Shown: piece by piece, positions 54,589 to 63,339 of the stretch
Layout: each line of letters begins with the position of its first letter
Position numbering within the stretch: the stretch's first letter is position 1
DNA from: Opitutus sp. GAS368
GTDB lineage: Bacteria > Verrucomicrobiota > Verrucomicrobiia > Opitutales > Opitutaceae
Direction of reading: 5' to 3'
Length of the DNA stretch: 64,000 bases
NCBI GenBank assembly: GCA_945903545.1
Contig: CAMDOO010000004.1
Span: forward strand, 1 to 64,000
Notes under the pieces: generated by a model
The model's database searches: none
Seen by the model: only the letters and a program-made list of their open reading frames with translations
What the model was told of the DNA's origin: nothing
Position numbers and translations under genes: made by a program

Positions 54589-55587
54589 ATGAAAATCATT
54601 AAAATCTTCGGTGCCGTCCTCGCGCTCCACGGCCTCGCGTTCGTATTGATCTTCGCCAACCCCGGTTGCAGTTCCACCAAGAAGACCCCGCTGTCGGCCG
54701 ACACCCCGGCCGTTGTCCCCGCGGTCGAAGCGGCGCCGATGATCAATCTCACGGCCATGCCCGCCGCGATCAACCTCTCCCCCAATCCGGCGGCCGTCCC
54801 CGCGGGCTTCGACCCCGATGCCCCGGCCATCTCCGGGATGGAGCGCTACACCCCGAAGCGGCCGTCGGCCGAGCCAGCCGCCGCGGCGCCAGCCAAGGAG
54901 GACGTTCCCGCCAAGACCTACACCGTGGCCGGCGGCGACAGCCTCTGGACCATTGCCAAGCGGAACGACATCTCGGTTTCCGAACTGAGTCGCGCCAACA
55001 ACCTGTCGACGAGTGCCGTCATTCGTCCCGGCCAGAAGCTCGTTATCCCGTCCAAGAACGTCCCGACCGCGAAGAGCGGGGGGACGACCGGTGCGGCCGC
55101 CGCCGAGAACACCTATCGCGTAAAGGCCAACGAAACCCTTGCCGGCATTGCCCGGCGCGCGGGAGTGTCCGCGGCCACGCTTCGCGACCTCAACGCCCTG
55201 AAGACCGACGCCCTCCGGGTCGGCCAGGACCTGAAGCTCCCGCCCGGCGTGACCGTGGCCGCGGAGACCCCGGCCGCAAAGCCGGCCGAGAACGCCTTCA
55301 CCCATGAGGTGCAGCCGGGCGAGTCGCTCGAAACGATCGCGCGGAAGTACGGCATCCGAACCGGCGAGCTCGGCGCGGCGAACAACATCTCCAATCCCGC
55401 TCTCATCCGCGCCGGCGCCAAGCTGGTGATCCCCGGCAAGTCCGCCGCACCCGAGCCGGTGACGCCCAAGGCCCCGGCGGTGATTCAGATCCCGGGCGCA
55501 GGCCAGGACCTCAACGCCGGCCTGAAGGCGGCCCCCGCGCAGGCCCCCGCCATTCGCATCGACACGCCCATCATCCCGGTCAAATAG
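54589..55587 (+). CDS. Lipoprotein with three LysM domains
   Basis: A 332-residue protein with a lipobox-type signal (ANPGC, lipidated C27). A Pro/Ala-rich linker (about 30-105) precedes three LysM domains at about 107-152 (YTVAGGDSLWTIAKRN), 181-225 (YRVKANETLAGIARRA) and 238-282 (HEVQPGESLETIARKYG), then a short tail. LysM binds GlcNAc-rich peptidoglycan. There is no hydrolase domain. The gene is embedded between murD and ftsW, so a link with septal wall synthesis is likely, though its exact role is unknown. This is not a standard dcw gene. Confidence 0.9.
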   Translation: MKIIKIFGAVLALHGLAFVLIFANPGCSSTKKTPLSADTPAVVPAVEAAPMINLTAMPAAINLSPNPAAVPAGFDPDAPAISGMERYTPKRPSAEPAAAAPAKEDVPAKTYTVAGGDSLWTIAKRNDISVSELSRANNLSTSAVIRPGQKLVIPSKNVPTAKSGGTTGAAAAENTYRVKANETLAGIARRAGVSAATLRDLNALKTDALRVGQDLKLPPGVTVAAETPAAKPAENAFTHEVQPGESLETIARKYGIRTGELGAANNISNPALIRAGAKLVIPGKSAAPEPVTPKAPAVIQIPGAGQDLNAGLKAAPAQAPAIRIDTPIIPVK

Positions 55588-55599
55588 CCGACCCCGGCC

Positions 55600-56760
55600 A
55601 TGGAATTCCGCCCGTCGTCCGCCCCGGCCCGCTCCGCCGCCATCTCGCCGGTCACCGTCATCGTCGTCTGCGCCATCACCCTGAGCCTGCTCGGCCTCAC
55701 GGTGCTGTTCAGCGCCAGCGCACCCAGCAGCTCGGGGCCGTTCTTCTACCTGAAGAAGCAGCTTGTCGGATTCGTGCTGGCGATCACCGCGTGCGCGGTC
55801 GTGAGCCGGATGAACCTCGACTACCTGCGGCGCTACGCGTGGCACATCGGGATCGGTTTCGCCGTCCTGCTCCTGCTCGTGCTGATCCCGCCCTTCGGCA
55901 AGCAAGTCAACGGCGCCCGCCGCTGGCTCAACCTGGGCGTGACCACCCTGCAGGTGTCCGAGCTCGCCAAGTTCGGCCTGGTCTTCTGCCTCGCGCACTA
56001 CCTCGCGCTCAACCAGACGCGCATCGCCGACCTCAAGCGCGGTTTCCTCTACCCGCTGGCGATGATCGGCGTCTTCACCGCCCTGATCCTGAAGGAGCCG
56101 GACTACGGCACGGCTGCGCTCACGCTCGCAGTCGGGCTACTGCTGCTGTTCCTGGCGGGCGCCCGTTGGCGCTACATCCTCCCGACGCTCGCGCTGGCCG
56201 TGGCCGGGTTCGCGGTCCTCGTGGCCAACAATCCGAACCGGCTTCGCCGCTTGCTGGCCTACCTCGATCTCGAGGGTAACAAGACCAACGGGACCTATCA
56301 GCTCTATCAGTCCCTGGTCGCCTTCGCCGTCGGCGGTGGCGGGGGCGTCGGCATCGGCCAGGGCCGGCAGCAGATCAACTTCCTGCCCGAGGCCCACACC
56401 GACTTCATCTTCCCGGTCCTCGGGGAGGAACTCGGCCTCGGCTTCACCCTCGCGGTGGTGGCGCTGTTCACGACGATCTTCATCGCCGGCATGATCCACC
56501 TGCGCCGCGCCCCGAGCCTCTTCCAGTTCCTGCTCACCTCGGGCGCGCTGTTGCTGATCTGCCTGCAGGCGATCATCAACATCGGCGTCGTGACCGGCCT
56601 CCTGCCGACGAAGGGCATGTCTTTGCCTTTCATCAGCGCGGGCGTCTCCAACCTGCTCCTCATGGGCATCCTGCTCGGCGTGCTGATCAACTCCGACCGC
56701 ACCTGGGGCCGGGTGACCCTGCCCAGCCGCGGCCTGAAGCTCGGCACCGTGGCCGTCTGA
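55600..56760 (+). CDS. ftsW: Septal peptidoglycan polymerase FtsW (SEDS family)
   Basis: A 386-residue membrane glycosyltransferase with about ten helices that polymerises lipid II with FtsI. Typical segments are YLKKQLVGFVLAI, VNGARRWLNLGVTTLQVSEL, AKFGLVFCLAHYL, LKEPDYGTAALTL (the catalytic Asp lies in this region), and the C-terminal LPTKGMSLPFISAGVSNLL. It starts 12 nt after the LysM gene and ends 13 nt before murG. Confidence 0.95.
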   Translation: MEFRPSSAPARSAAISPVTVIVVCAITLSLLGLTVLFSASAPSSSGPFFYLKKQLVGFVLAITACAVVSRMNLDYLRRYAWHIGIGFAVLLLLVLIPPFGKQVNGARRWLNLGVTTLQVSELAKFGLVFCLAHYLALNQTRIADLKRGFLYPLAMIGVFTALILKEPDYGTAALTLAVGLLLLFLAGARWRYILPTLALAVAGFAVLVANNPNRLRRLLAYLDLEGNKTNGTYQLYQSLVAFAVGGGGGVGIGQGRQQINFLPEAHTDFIFPVLGEELGLGFTLAVVALFTTIFIAGMIHLRRAPSLFQFLLTSGALLLICLQAIINIGVVTGLLPTKGMSLPFISAGVSNLLLMGILLGVLINSDRTWGRVTLPSRGLKLGTVAV

Positions 56761-56773
56761 ACAGCTCCGCCTG

Positions 56774-57889
56774 ATGAGCCGGTTTCTGATTTCCTGCGGC
56801 GGCACCGGCGGGCACCTCGCCCCGGGGATCGCCCTTGCGGAGGGCCTGCAGGCCCGCGGGCACGAGACCCGGCTGCTCATCAGCGACAAGAAGGTGGATG
56901 CCCGGATGGTCGAGAAATACGGAGCGTTCACCTTCCTGTGTGTCCCCGGATCCCCGTTCGGCTGGAGTCCGCTGACCCTGCTGCGGTGCGCCATGACGCA
57001 GCCCCTCGGCCTGGGCTTCTGCCTGCGGCTGGCCCGGTCGTGGCGGCCCGACGCGATCGTCGGCTTCGGCGGCTTTACCTCGGCCCCGGCCGTGCTGGCC
57101 GGGCGGACGCTCGGGATCCCGGTGGCGCTCCATGAGGCCAACCGGGTGCCCGGCCGCGCGATCCGCCAGCTCGGCCGGTTTGCGCGCCGGATCTATCTTC
57201 CGCCCGGGGTCCGGCTCGACTCGGTTCCGGCCGCGGCCATCCGGCACGTGGGCCTTCCGGTCCGTCGCGAGGTGGCGCGCCGTGACCCGGCGAGCGCGCG
57301 GAGTGCGCTCGGGCTCGATCCCAGCCGGCCGGTGCTGGCCATCCTCGGCGGCAGCCAGGGAGCGGTGGCCCTGAATAATTGGGTGCGCAGCCGGCTTAAC
57401 TCCTTCGCGGCGGCGGGCATCCAGGTCTATTGCGTGACGGGCCTCGGCAAGGGCTGGGATGGTGCGTCGGTGGTCAAGGCGGAAGGAGCCGGGGCGCGGA
57501 TGATTTTCGTGCCGTTCTCCGACCGCATCCCCGACGTGATTTCGGCGGCGGACCTCGTGGTCTCGCGCGCCGGTGCCGGCACCCTGGCCGAGCTGGTGCG
57601 TTGCGGCACGCCGGCGGTGCTCGTGCCGTTCCCGCAGGCGGCTGACAATCATCAGGCGGCCAATGCCGGGTACTTTGCGCAGGAAGGCGGGGGCTTGGTG
57701 GTGCCGCAGACCGCGCTGGATGGCCTGGAGGCCACGGTGCTCCGCGTGATGCGCGACGAAAACCTGCGCGACGAATTCCGCGCGAACCTGCGCCGGATGG
57801 ATCTGGCGGACAACCTCGGCACGCTCCTCCGGGACCTGGAGGACGTCACCGTGCGCGGGGGCGACAACGGCGCGTTGGCCGTGGCCTGA
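56774..57889 (+). CDS. murG: Lipid II synthase MurG
   Basis: A 371-residue GT28-family glycosyltransferase on the inner face of the membrane that adds GlcNAc to lipid I. The N-terminal loop SCGGTGGHLAPGIALAEGL, the acceptor loop GFGGFTSAPAVLAG, the second Gly-rich loop ILGGSQGAVALN and the donor-binding SRAGAGTLAELVRCGTPAVLV are all present. Confidence 0.95.
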   Translation: MSRFLISCGGTGGHLAPGIALAEGLQARGHETRLLISDKKVDARMVEKYGAFTFLCVPGSPFGWSPLTLLRCAMTQPLGLGFCLRLARSWRPDAIVGFGGFTSAPAVLAGRTLGIPVALHEANRVPGRAIRQLGRFARRIYLPPGVRLDSVPAAAIRHVGLPVRREVARRDPASARSALGLDPSRPVLAILGGSQGAVALNNWVRSRLNSFAAAGIQVYCVTGLGKGWDGASVVKAEGAGARMIFVPFSDRIPDVISAADLVVSRAGAGTLAELVRCGTPAVLVPFPQAADNHQAANAGYFAQEGGGLVVPQTALDGLEATVLRVMRDENLRDEFRANLRRMDLADNLGTLLRDLEDVTVRGGDNGALAVA

Positions 57890-57902
57890 GAAGGGACCCG
57901 CG

Positions 57903-60203
57903 ATGCAAAATCCCACCCGGTTGTTTTCCCGCCCGGTCCGCACGATCCATTGTCTGGGTGTCGGCGGCATGGGTCTGGGCCCGCTGGCGATCTATCTCGC
58001 CGGGGCCGGGTTCGAGGTCAGCGGGGAGGACGAGGCCCTGACGAGTGCGATGCGGGTGCAGTTGGTCCGTGCCGGGGTCGCGGTCAGGCCGCTGCCCGAG
58101 GCCTGCGACCTGGTGGTCCACACCTCGGCGGCGGGCCCGGCGCATTCCGTGCTGGCGGCCGCGGCGCGGCGGTCGATTCCCTCTGTGCGGCGCGGCGCCC
58201 TGCTGGCCGAGGTCACCCGCGGGCGGAAGCTCGTCGCGGTGTGCGGCTCGCATGGCAAGACCACGACGACGGCGATGCTCGTGACGGTGCTCCGCGCGGC
58301 GGGCTGCCCGGCGGGATATGTGCTCGGGGGACTCTTCGGCGATGACTCGACCCCGGCGGCCTACGGTGAGGGCGACTGGGTCGTGGCCGAGGTGGACGAG
58401 AGCGACGGCACCATCGAGGCGTTTTCACCGGAGATCACGGTGGCGGTGAACCTCGACTGGGACCATCCCGACCATTACCGCGATCCGGCGGCGATCGAGG
58501 CGACCTTTGCGGCGCTCTTTGCCCGCACGAAAGGGCCGGTGCTGGTGAGCGACGCCTGCGCGCGTTCGGCCCGCGTGGCGCCGCAAGCGCGAACTTTTGG
58601 GCGGAAAGGCGAGTTCCGCGCCGAACCTGCTGGCGGGGAGGGCGGTTTGCAGACCCTGCGCCTCGGCGGGGAGTTTCCCGCGATTGAAGCGGTGGTGCGG
58701 GCCGCGGGTGCCTTCAACGCCGCGAATGCCACGGCGGCGCTGGCGGCGGCGCAGTTGATGGGTGTCGCCGTCACGCCCCGGATGCTCGCCCAGTTTCCCG
58801 GCGTGCAGCGCCGGCAGACAATACTTGGATCGGGCCACGGTCTGACGGTGCTGGAGGATTACGCCCACCACCCGGCGGAAATCAGGGCGTTGCTGGAGAG
58901 CCTGCGGAGCCGGCCGGACGCGAAACGGCTGATCGTGATTTTTCAACCGCATCGCTTCAGCCGCACCGCGGGCTTCAAGGCCGGTTTTGCCGCGGCGCTG
59001 GCGCTGGCCGACCGGGTGCATCTGCTGGAGGTCTACGGGGCGGGCGAGGCCCCGATCGCCGGCGGCACGACGGCCGACCTGCGCGCGGAGCTGGCGGCGC
59101 AGATCCCGTCGCTGCCAGTGAGTCACCCGACGGGCGGAGACGAGGAGTTCTTCGCGGCGCTGGATCGCGAGGTGCAGCCGGGCGACCTGGTGGCTTTTGT
59201 CGGCGCGGGCGACATCGACCGGAAGGCCCGTAGCTGGCTGGCCCGCCGCGCTGCCGGTCCGGCCGCCCGTGGCTGGGAAGAACTGACCGCAGAGCTGGCG
59301 CCCCTGCTCTCATCCGCCTCGAAGCTTCGCCGCGAGGAGCCGCTGGCACCCAAAACCACGATGCGGGTTGGCGGCGCGGCCCGCGTCTATGTGGAGCCGG
59401 CCTCGGCCGACGATCTCCGGACGGTCTGGGTGCAGGCCCGCCGGCGCGGCGTGCCGGTCTTCCTGCTCGGCCGGGGCTCCAACCTGATCGTGCCCGACGC
59501 GGGCGTGGACGGGGTCGTGATGTCGCTGGCGCATCCGGTGTGGTCCGCCTTCGAGGCGCGACCCGATGGCCGCATCTGGGCCGGTGCCGGCCTGCGCCTG
59601 AAGAATCTCTGCGGCCTCGCGACCACCGCCGGTTATTCCGGCTTTGAGTTCCTGGAGGGCATCCCTGGCTCGGTGGGCGGGGCGCTGCGCATGAATGCCG
59701 GCGCCATGGGCGGCTGGATGTTCGACGTGGTGGAGGAGCTGCAGCTGATGCTTGCGTCGGGCGAGATCCGGACGCTGCGCCGCGACGAGGTGCACGTGGA
59801 CTACCGGCACTGCGCCGAGCTGCACGACGCCGTCGCCCTGGGCGCACTGCTGCGCCCGGCCGCGCCCGCCGAGTCAGCGGCGATCAACCGCCAGATCGAC
59901 ACCTACCGGCGCAAGCGGCAGGAGTCCCAGCCGCGCGAACCCAGCGCGGGATGCATCTTCAAGAATCCGCCCGGCAACTCCGCGGGCCGCCTGATCGACC
60001 AAGCCGGCCTGAAGGGCGCGAGGATGGGGGAGGCCGAGGTGTCCCCGGTCCACGCCAACTTCATCGTCAACTGCGGCCACGCCACCGCCGGCGACGTCCT
60101 CGCGCTGGTCCGGCATGTCCGCGCCGAGGTTAAAACCAAGACCGGCGTGGAACTGGAGCCCGAAGTGCTGCTCTTCGGGCGCGACTGGAAGGAAGTTTTA
60201 TGA
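57903..60203 (+). CDS. murC-murB: MurC-MurB fusion (UDP-MurNAc:L-Ala ligase and UDP-MurNAc dehydrogenase)
   Basis: A 766-residue bifunctional protein. Residues about 10-445 are MurC (IHCLGVGGMGLGPLAIYLA, P-loop CGSHGKTTTTAML, VEDYAHHPAEI), which adds L-Ala. Residues about 465-766 are MurB (TTMRVGGAARVYVEP, LLGRGSNLIVPD, EGIPGSVGGALRMNAGAMG), which reduces the enolpyruvyl group with FAD and NADPH. In MurB the proton donor, Ser in E. coli, appears as Cys in AGCIFKNP, and the usual GYRxS segment reads DYRHC. So MurB may be a Cys-type variant. The fusion links two successive steps in one chain. It overlaps ddl by 4 nt. Confidence 0.93.
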   Translation: MQNPTRLFSRPVRTIHCLGVGGMGLGPLAIYLAGAGFEVSGEDEALTSAMRVQLVRAGVAVRPLPEACDLVVHTSAAGPAHSVLAAAARRSIPSVRRGALLAEVTRGRKLVAVCGSHGKTTTTAMLVTVLRAAGCPAGYVLGGLFGDDSTPAAYGEGDWVVAEVDESDGTIEAFSPEITVAVNLDWDHPDHYRDPAAIEATFAALFARTKGPVLVSDACARSARVAPQARTFGRKGEFRAEPAGGEGGLQTLRLGGEFPAIEAVVRAAGAFNAANATAALAAAQLMGVAVTPRMLAQFPGVQRRQTILGSGHGLTVLEDYAHHPAEIRALLESLRSRPDAKRLIVIFQPHRFSRTAGFKAGFAAALALADRVHLLEVYGAGEAPIAGGTTADLRAELAAQIPSLPVSHPTGGDEEFFAALDREVQPGDLVAFVGAGDIDRKARSWLARRAAGPAARGWEELTAELAPLLSSASKLRREEPLAPKTTMRVGGAARVYVEPASADDLRTVWVQARRRGVPVFLLGRGSNLIVPDAGVDGVVMSLAHPVWSAFEARPDGRIWAGAGLRLKNLCGLATTAGYSGFEFLEGIPGSVGGALRMNAGAMGGWMFDVVEELQLMLASGEIRTLRRDEVHVDYRHCAELHDAVALGALLRPAAPAESAAINRQIDTYRRKRQESQPREPSAGCIFKNPPGNSAGRLIDQAGLKGARMGEAEVSPVHANFIVNCGHATAGDVLALVRHVRAEVKTKTGVELEPEVLLFGRDWKEVL

Positions 60204-61129
60204 GCACACCCATGATCGCGGTCTTTGCCGGCGGCACCTCTTCCGAACGCGAGGTTTCCCTCGGCTCCGGACGGGCCGCGGCCCAGGCTCTGGCTCGCTC
60301 GTTTCCCACGCACCTGTTCCAGATCGACGCCGAGGCGCTGCCGGCCGGGCTCGACCCGGGGCGGCACGTGGTCTTCTCGACCCTGCACGGGACTTTCGGG
60401 GAGGACGGCGGCATGCAGCGGCTGCTCGACGCCGCGGGGGTGACGTATGCCGGCTGTGACGCGGCCGGGAGCGCGCTCACCATGGACAAGACCCGGACCA
60501 AGCTGGCCTGCGCGGCCCGGGGGGTGCTAGGTGCCAAGTCCCGGACCTTTGCCGTCGCCGACCGCCCGGCTGCCGCCGAGCTGCTCGCCGCGCTGGGGTC
60601 GGAGATCGTGCTCAAGCCCAATGACCAGGGCAGCAGTGTGGGGCTCCGCCTGATTTCCGGCACCGCCGAGCTGGCCTCGGCCCTGGCCGGGTTGACTGCT
60701 GGCAACTGGCTGGCCGAGGAACGCATTGTCGGCCGCGAGCTCTCGGTCGGCGTCCTCAACGGGAAGGCCCTGGGCGTGGTCGAGATCCGGCCGAAGTCGG
60801 GGGTCTACGACTTCACGAGCAAGTATACGAAGGGCCTCACCGAGTATTTCGCCCCGGCGCCGCTCGACGAGGCGGTCGCCGCGCGCGTGCGGACCGCCGC
60901 CGAGACGGCGTTTGCGGCGTGCGGCTGCCGCGATTACGCGCGCGTGGATTTCATTTTGCGCGGCGCGGAGCTTTATTTGCTGGAACTCAACACCCTGCCC
61001 GGCATGAAAGAGACCAGTCTGCTGCCGATGAGTGCGCTCTGTGCGGGACTGGATTTCACGGCTTTGGTCAGGGAACTGGTGGCTCCTGCATTGCGGCGTT
61101 TTCAGGCGGTGACAGCGGCTTCCCCATGA
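60200..61129 (+). CDS. ddl: D-alanine--D-alanine ligase
   Basis: A 309-residue ATP-grasp ligase that makes the D-Ala-D-Ala dipeptide used by MurF. Landmarks are AGGTSSEREVSLGSG, TLHGTFGEDGGMQRLLD, the ATP-grasp VLKPNDQGSSVGL, YDFTSKYTKGLTEY, and the metal- and product-binding DYARVDFIL and LELNTLPGMKETSLLP. It overlaps murC-murB and ftsQ by 4 nt each. Confidence 0.96.
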   Translation: MSTPMIAVFAGGTSSEREVSLGSGRAAAQALARSFPTHLFQIDAEALPAGLDPGRHVVFSTLHGTFGEDGGMQRLLDAAGVTYAGCDAAGSALTMDKTRTKLACAARGVLGAKSRTFAVADRPAAAELLAALGSEIVLKPNDQGSSVGLRLISGTAELASALAGLTAGNWLAEERIVGRELSVGVLNGKALGVVEIRPKSGVYDFTSKYTKGLTEYFAPAPLDEAVAARVRTAAETAFAACGCRDYARVDFILRGAELYLLELNTLPGMKETSLLPMSALCAGLDFTALVRELVAPALRRFQAVTAASP

Positions 61130-62115
61130 ACGAACTCCCCGACTTCCAACCGGCTTCCCGCTCCTGGCGCGACATCGCCCAGCAGGTGCGGCCGCGGGCG
61201 ATGTCGCGGGAGGGCCGCCGCCGTTACGTGGTGGCGGGACTCAAGACCGCCGCGGCGATCAGTGTTCTGACCGTGCTCGTGGGCGGTGGCGTCTGGCTGG
61301 CCCGGACTTGGACCTCCGATCGCGGGTGGTTTTCGAACGTCTCCGGGCAGTCCCCGGTGAAGAGGCTCGTGCTGCAGACCAACGGCCGGCTGAACGAGCA
61401 GTGGGTCCGGAACACGCTGGCGTTGCCGGCCAGGGCCACGCTCATGGAACTAGACCTGGCCGCCCTGCGGGCCCGCCTGGAGCAGCCCAGCCAGGTGGAA
61501 AAAGCGACGGTGTCCAAGATTCTCCCGGATGCGGTCAAGATCGAGCTGTGGGAGCGGGCGCCGGTGGTCCGGCTGCGCGCGCCGGACGGGAACATTTTCC
61601 TGGTGGCCCGGGATGGAATCAGTTTTGCGGGCCTGGGGTTCAGTCCGGAGGCCCTGGAGGCGATCCCGCTCCTCACGGGGTTTGAACTCGATGCTGCGGG
61701 CGCCCTGCCAAAACGGGTGCCCGGCATGGACACCGTGGCCGACCTGCTCGCCCGGGCCGCGGATATGGCGCCGCATTTGCTCGAACGCTGGACGGTGGTC
61801 GACATCAGCCAGCTGGAATTCGACGGTCTGGTCGAGGTGCAGTCGACGGACATTCCCCGGATCATCTTCAGCAAGGAATACGGCTTCTCGGACCAGTTGG
61901 CCTGGCTCGATTGGACGCGGGACAAGGCGTCGGGACCGCTCAAGATGGTGAATGTGGGACTGGGCCCGCGCGTGATCGCCGAGCCCGCCGCGGTGGAACC
62001 CGCGTCCAAATCCGGCGCGCGTTCTGCTGGTGCTGCGACGGTCCCGGCCCCGCGCGCGGCCGCCGTCTCGACCGCGGCCCGCCCGCCGATTTTCCGGATC
62101 AATTTCGACAACTGA
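61126..62115 (+). CDS. ftsQ: Divisome protein FtsQ
   Basis: A 329-residue bitopic protein: a cytoplasmic N-terminus (1-40), one membrane helix (about 41-63, AAAISVLTVLVGGGVWLA), a POTRA domain (about 80-155, SPVKRLVLQTNGRLNEQWV), the FtsQ beta domain, and an Ala-rich tail. Similarity is low but the layout and position between ddl and ftsA are diagnostic. It would connect FtsA/FtsZ with FtsL and FtsW-FtsI. Confidence 0.88.
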   Translation: MNELPDFQPASRSWRDIAQQVRPRAMSREGRRRYVVAGLKTAAAISVLTVLVGGGVWLARTWTSDRGWFSNVSGQSPVKRLVLQTNGRLNEQWVRNTLALPARATLMELDLAALRARLEQPSQVEKATVSKILPDAVKIELWERAPVVRLRAPDGNIFLVARDGISFAGLGFSPEALEAIPLLTGFELDAAGALPKRVPGMDTVADLLARAADMAPHLLERWTVVDISQLEFDGLVEVQSTDIPRIIFSKEYGFSDQLAWLDWTRDKASGPLKMVNVGLGPRVIAEPAAVEPASKSGARSAGAATVPAPRAAAVSTAARPPIFRINFDN

Positions 62116-62133
62116 TCGCTTCGCTCCCTCTTT

Positions 62134-63339
62134 GTGAAATCCGCCTCCCGTTTCATTGGTGCCATCGAGATCGGCTCCGCCAAAGCCACCGTCCTGATCG
62201 GCGAAAACGCCGGCACCGCCCTCAACCTCATCGGCTTCGGTGAATGCCAGTCGCGCGGGGTGATCAAGGGCTCGGTGGTAGACTACAAGGCCGCCAGCGA
62301 GGCCGTCCACGCCGCCATCGAGCAGGCCGAGCGCAGCGCCAACGAGCGGATCGACCTGGTCTTTCTCGCGCAGACGGGCGCGCACCTGGAGGGCTTCTAC
62401 AACGAGGCGTTCGTCAACGTGAAGGCGGCCGACAACATGGTGGGCGCGCAGGACATCGAGACCGTCTGCCGTCTCGCCACCGACAAGCAGCTGCCCCCCG
62501 GCCGGATGGTGGTGCGCCACCTACGCCGGCCTTTCCGCCTCGATGGCCGCAACGTCCCGGGTAGCCCCGAGAACCTCGTCGGCCAGCGCCTCGAGGCCGG
62601 CTATTGGACCGTCCACGGGCAGGAGAGCAAACTGGCCGACAGCCTGCATGTGATCCGCGGGTTCAACCTCGAGGTCCGCGAACTCATCCTCTCCAGCCTC
62701 GCCTCCGGCCACATGGTCACCACTGCCGAGGAACGCCAGAACGGCGTGCTCGCGCTCGACCTGGGTGCCGGGACCACGGATTTCGTGCTCTATCGTGATG
62801 GACTCCCTTTCCTGACCGGCGTGCTGCCGGTCGGCGGCGCGCATCTCACCAGCGACCTCGCCTTGGGGCTGCGCCTGACCGAGGGCCAGGCCGAGAAGAT
62901 GAAGCTCCGCCACGGCCGTGCCCTGGTGCAAAGCCGCTCGAAGAGCGACAAGGTCTGGCTCGACGGCAACTACACCATCGGCGACCGCCAGTTTCCCCAG
63001 ATGACCATCGAGCAGATCACGGCCGCCCGCACCTGGGAGACCTTCGAGGTGGTCCGCAAGAAGCTCGGCACCGCCTTCACGCCCGACACCTGTTCCGGGG
63101 GCGTCGTGCTCACCGGCGGCGGGGCCAAGCTCCCCGGCATCGCCGAGGCCGCCGCGCGCGTGTTCGGCATCCCGGCCCACCTCGGCGAGACGCCGACCTG
63201 GGTGCACGACAACCTGCGCGATCCATCCTACAGCACTGTCCTCGGGCTGCTCTACCACGGCATGGCCGCCCACGCCGAGAGCGTCGCCCCCCAGCGCCGC
63301 GGGTTCGGCTTCTTCCGCAAGCTCTTCGCCACGACATGA
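62134..63339 (+). CDS. ftsA: Cell division protein FtsA
   Basis: A 401-residue actin-like protein that tethers FtsZ to the membrane. It shows the phosphate-1 loop AIEIGSAKATVLIG, the 1C/SHS2-type domain in the first 180 residues, the phosphate-2 loop LALDLGAGTTDFVLYR and the adenosine motif VVLTGGGAKLPGIAE. The C-terminus ends in a basic, aromatic amphipathic segment (RRGFGFFRKLFATT), the usual membrane-targeting sequence. The start is GTG 62134. Confidence 0.94.
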   Translation: MKSASRFIGAIEIGSAKATVLIGENAGTALNLIGFGECQSRGVIKGSVVDYKAASEAVHAAIEQAERSANERIDLVFLAQTGAHLEGFYNEAFVNVKAADNMVGAQDIETVCRLATDKQLPPGRMVVRHLRRPFRLDGRNVPGSPENLVGQRLEAGYWTVHGQESKLADSLHVIRGFNLEVRELILSSLASGHMVTTAEERQNGVLALDLGAGTTDFVLYRDGLPFLTGVLPVGGAHLTSDLALGLRLTEGQAEKMKLRHGRALVQSRSKSDKVWLDGNYTIGDRQFPQMTIEQITAARTWETFEVVRKKLGTAFTPDTCSGGVVLTGGGAKLPGIAEAAARVFGIPAHLGETPTWVHDNLRDPSYSTVLGLLYHGMAAHAESVAPQRRGFGFFRKLFATT

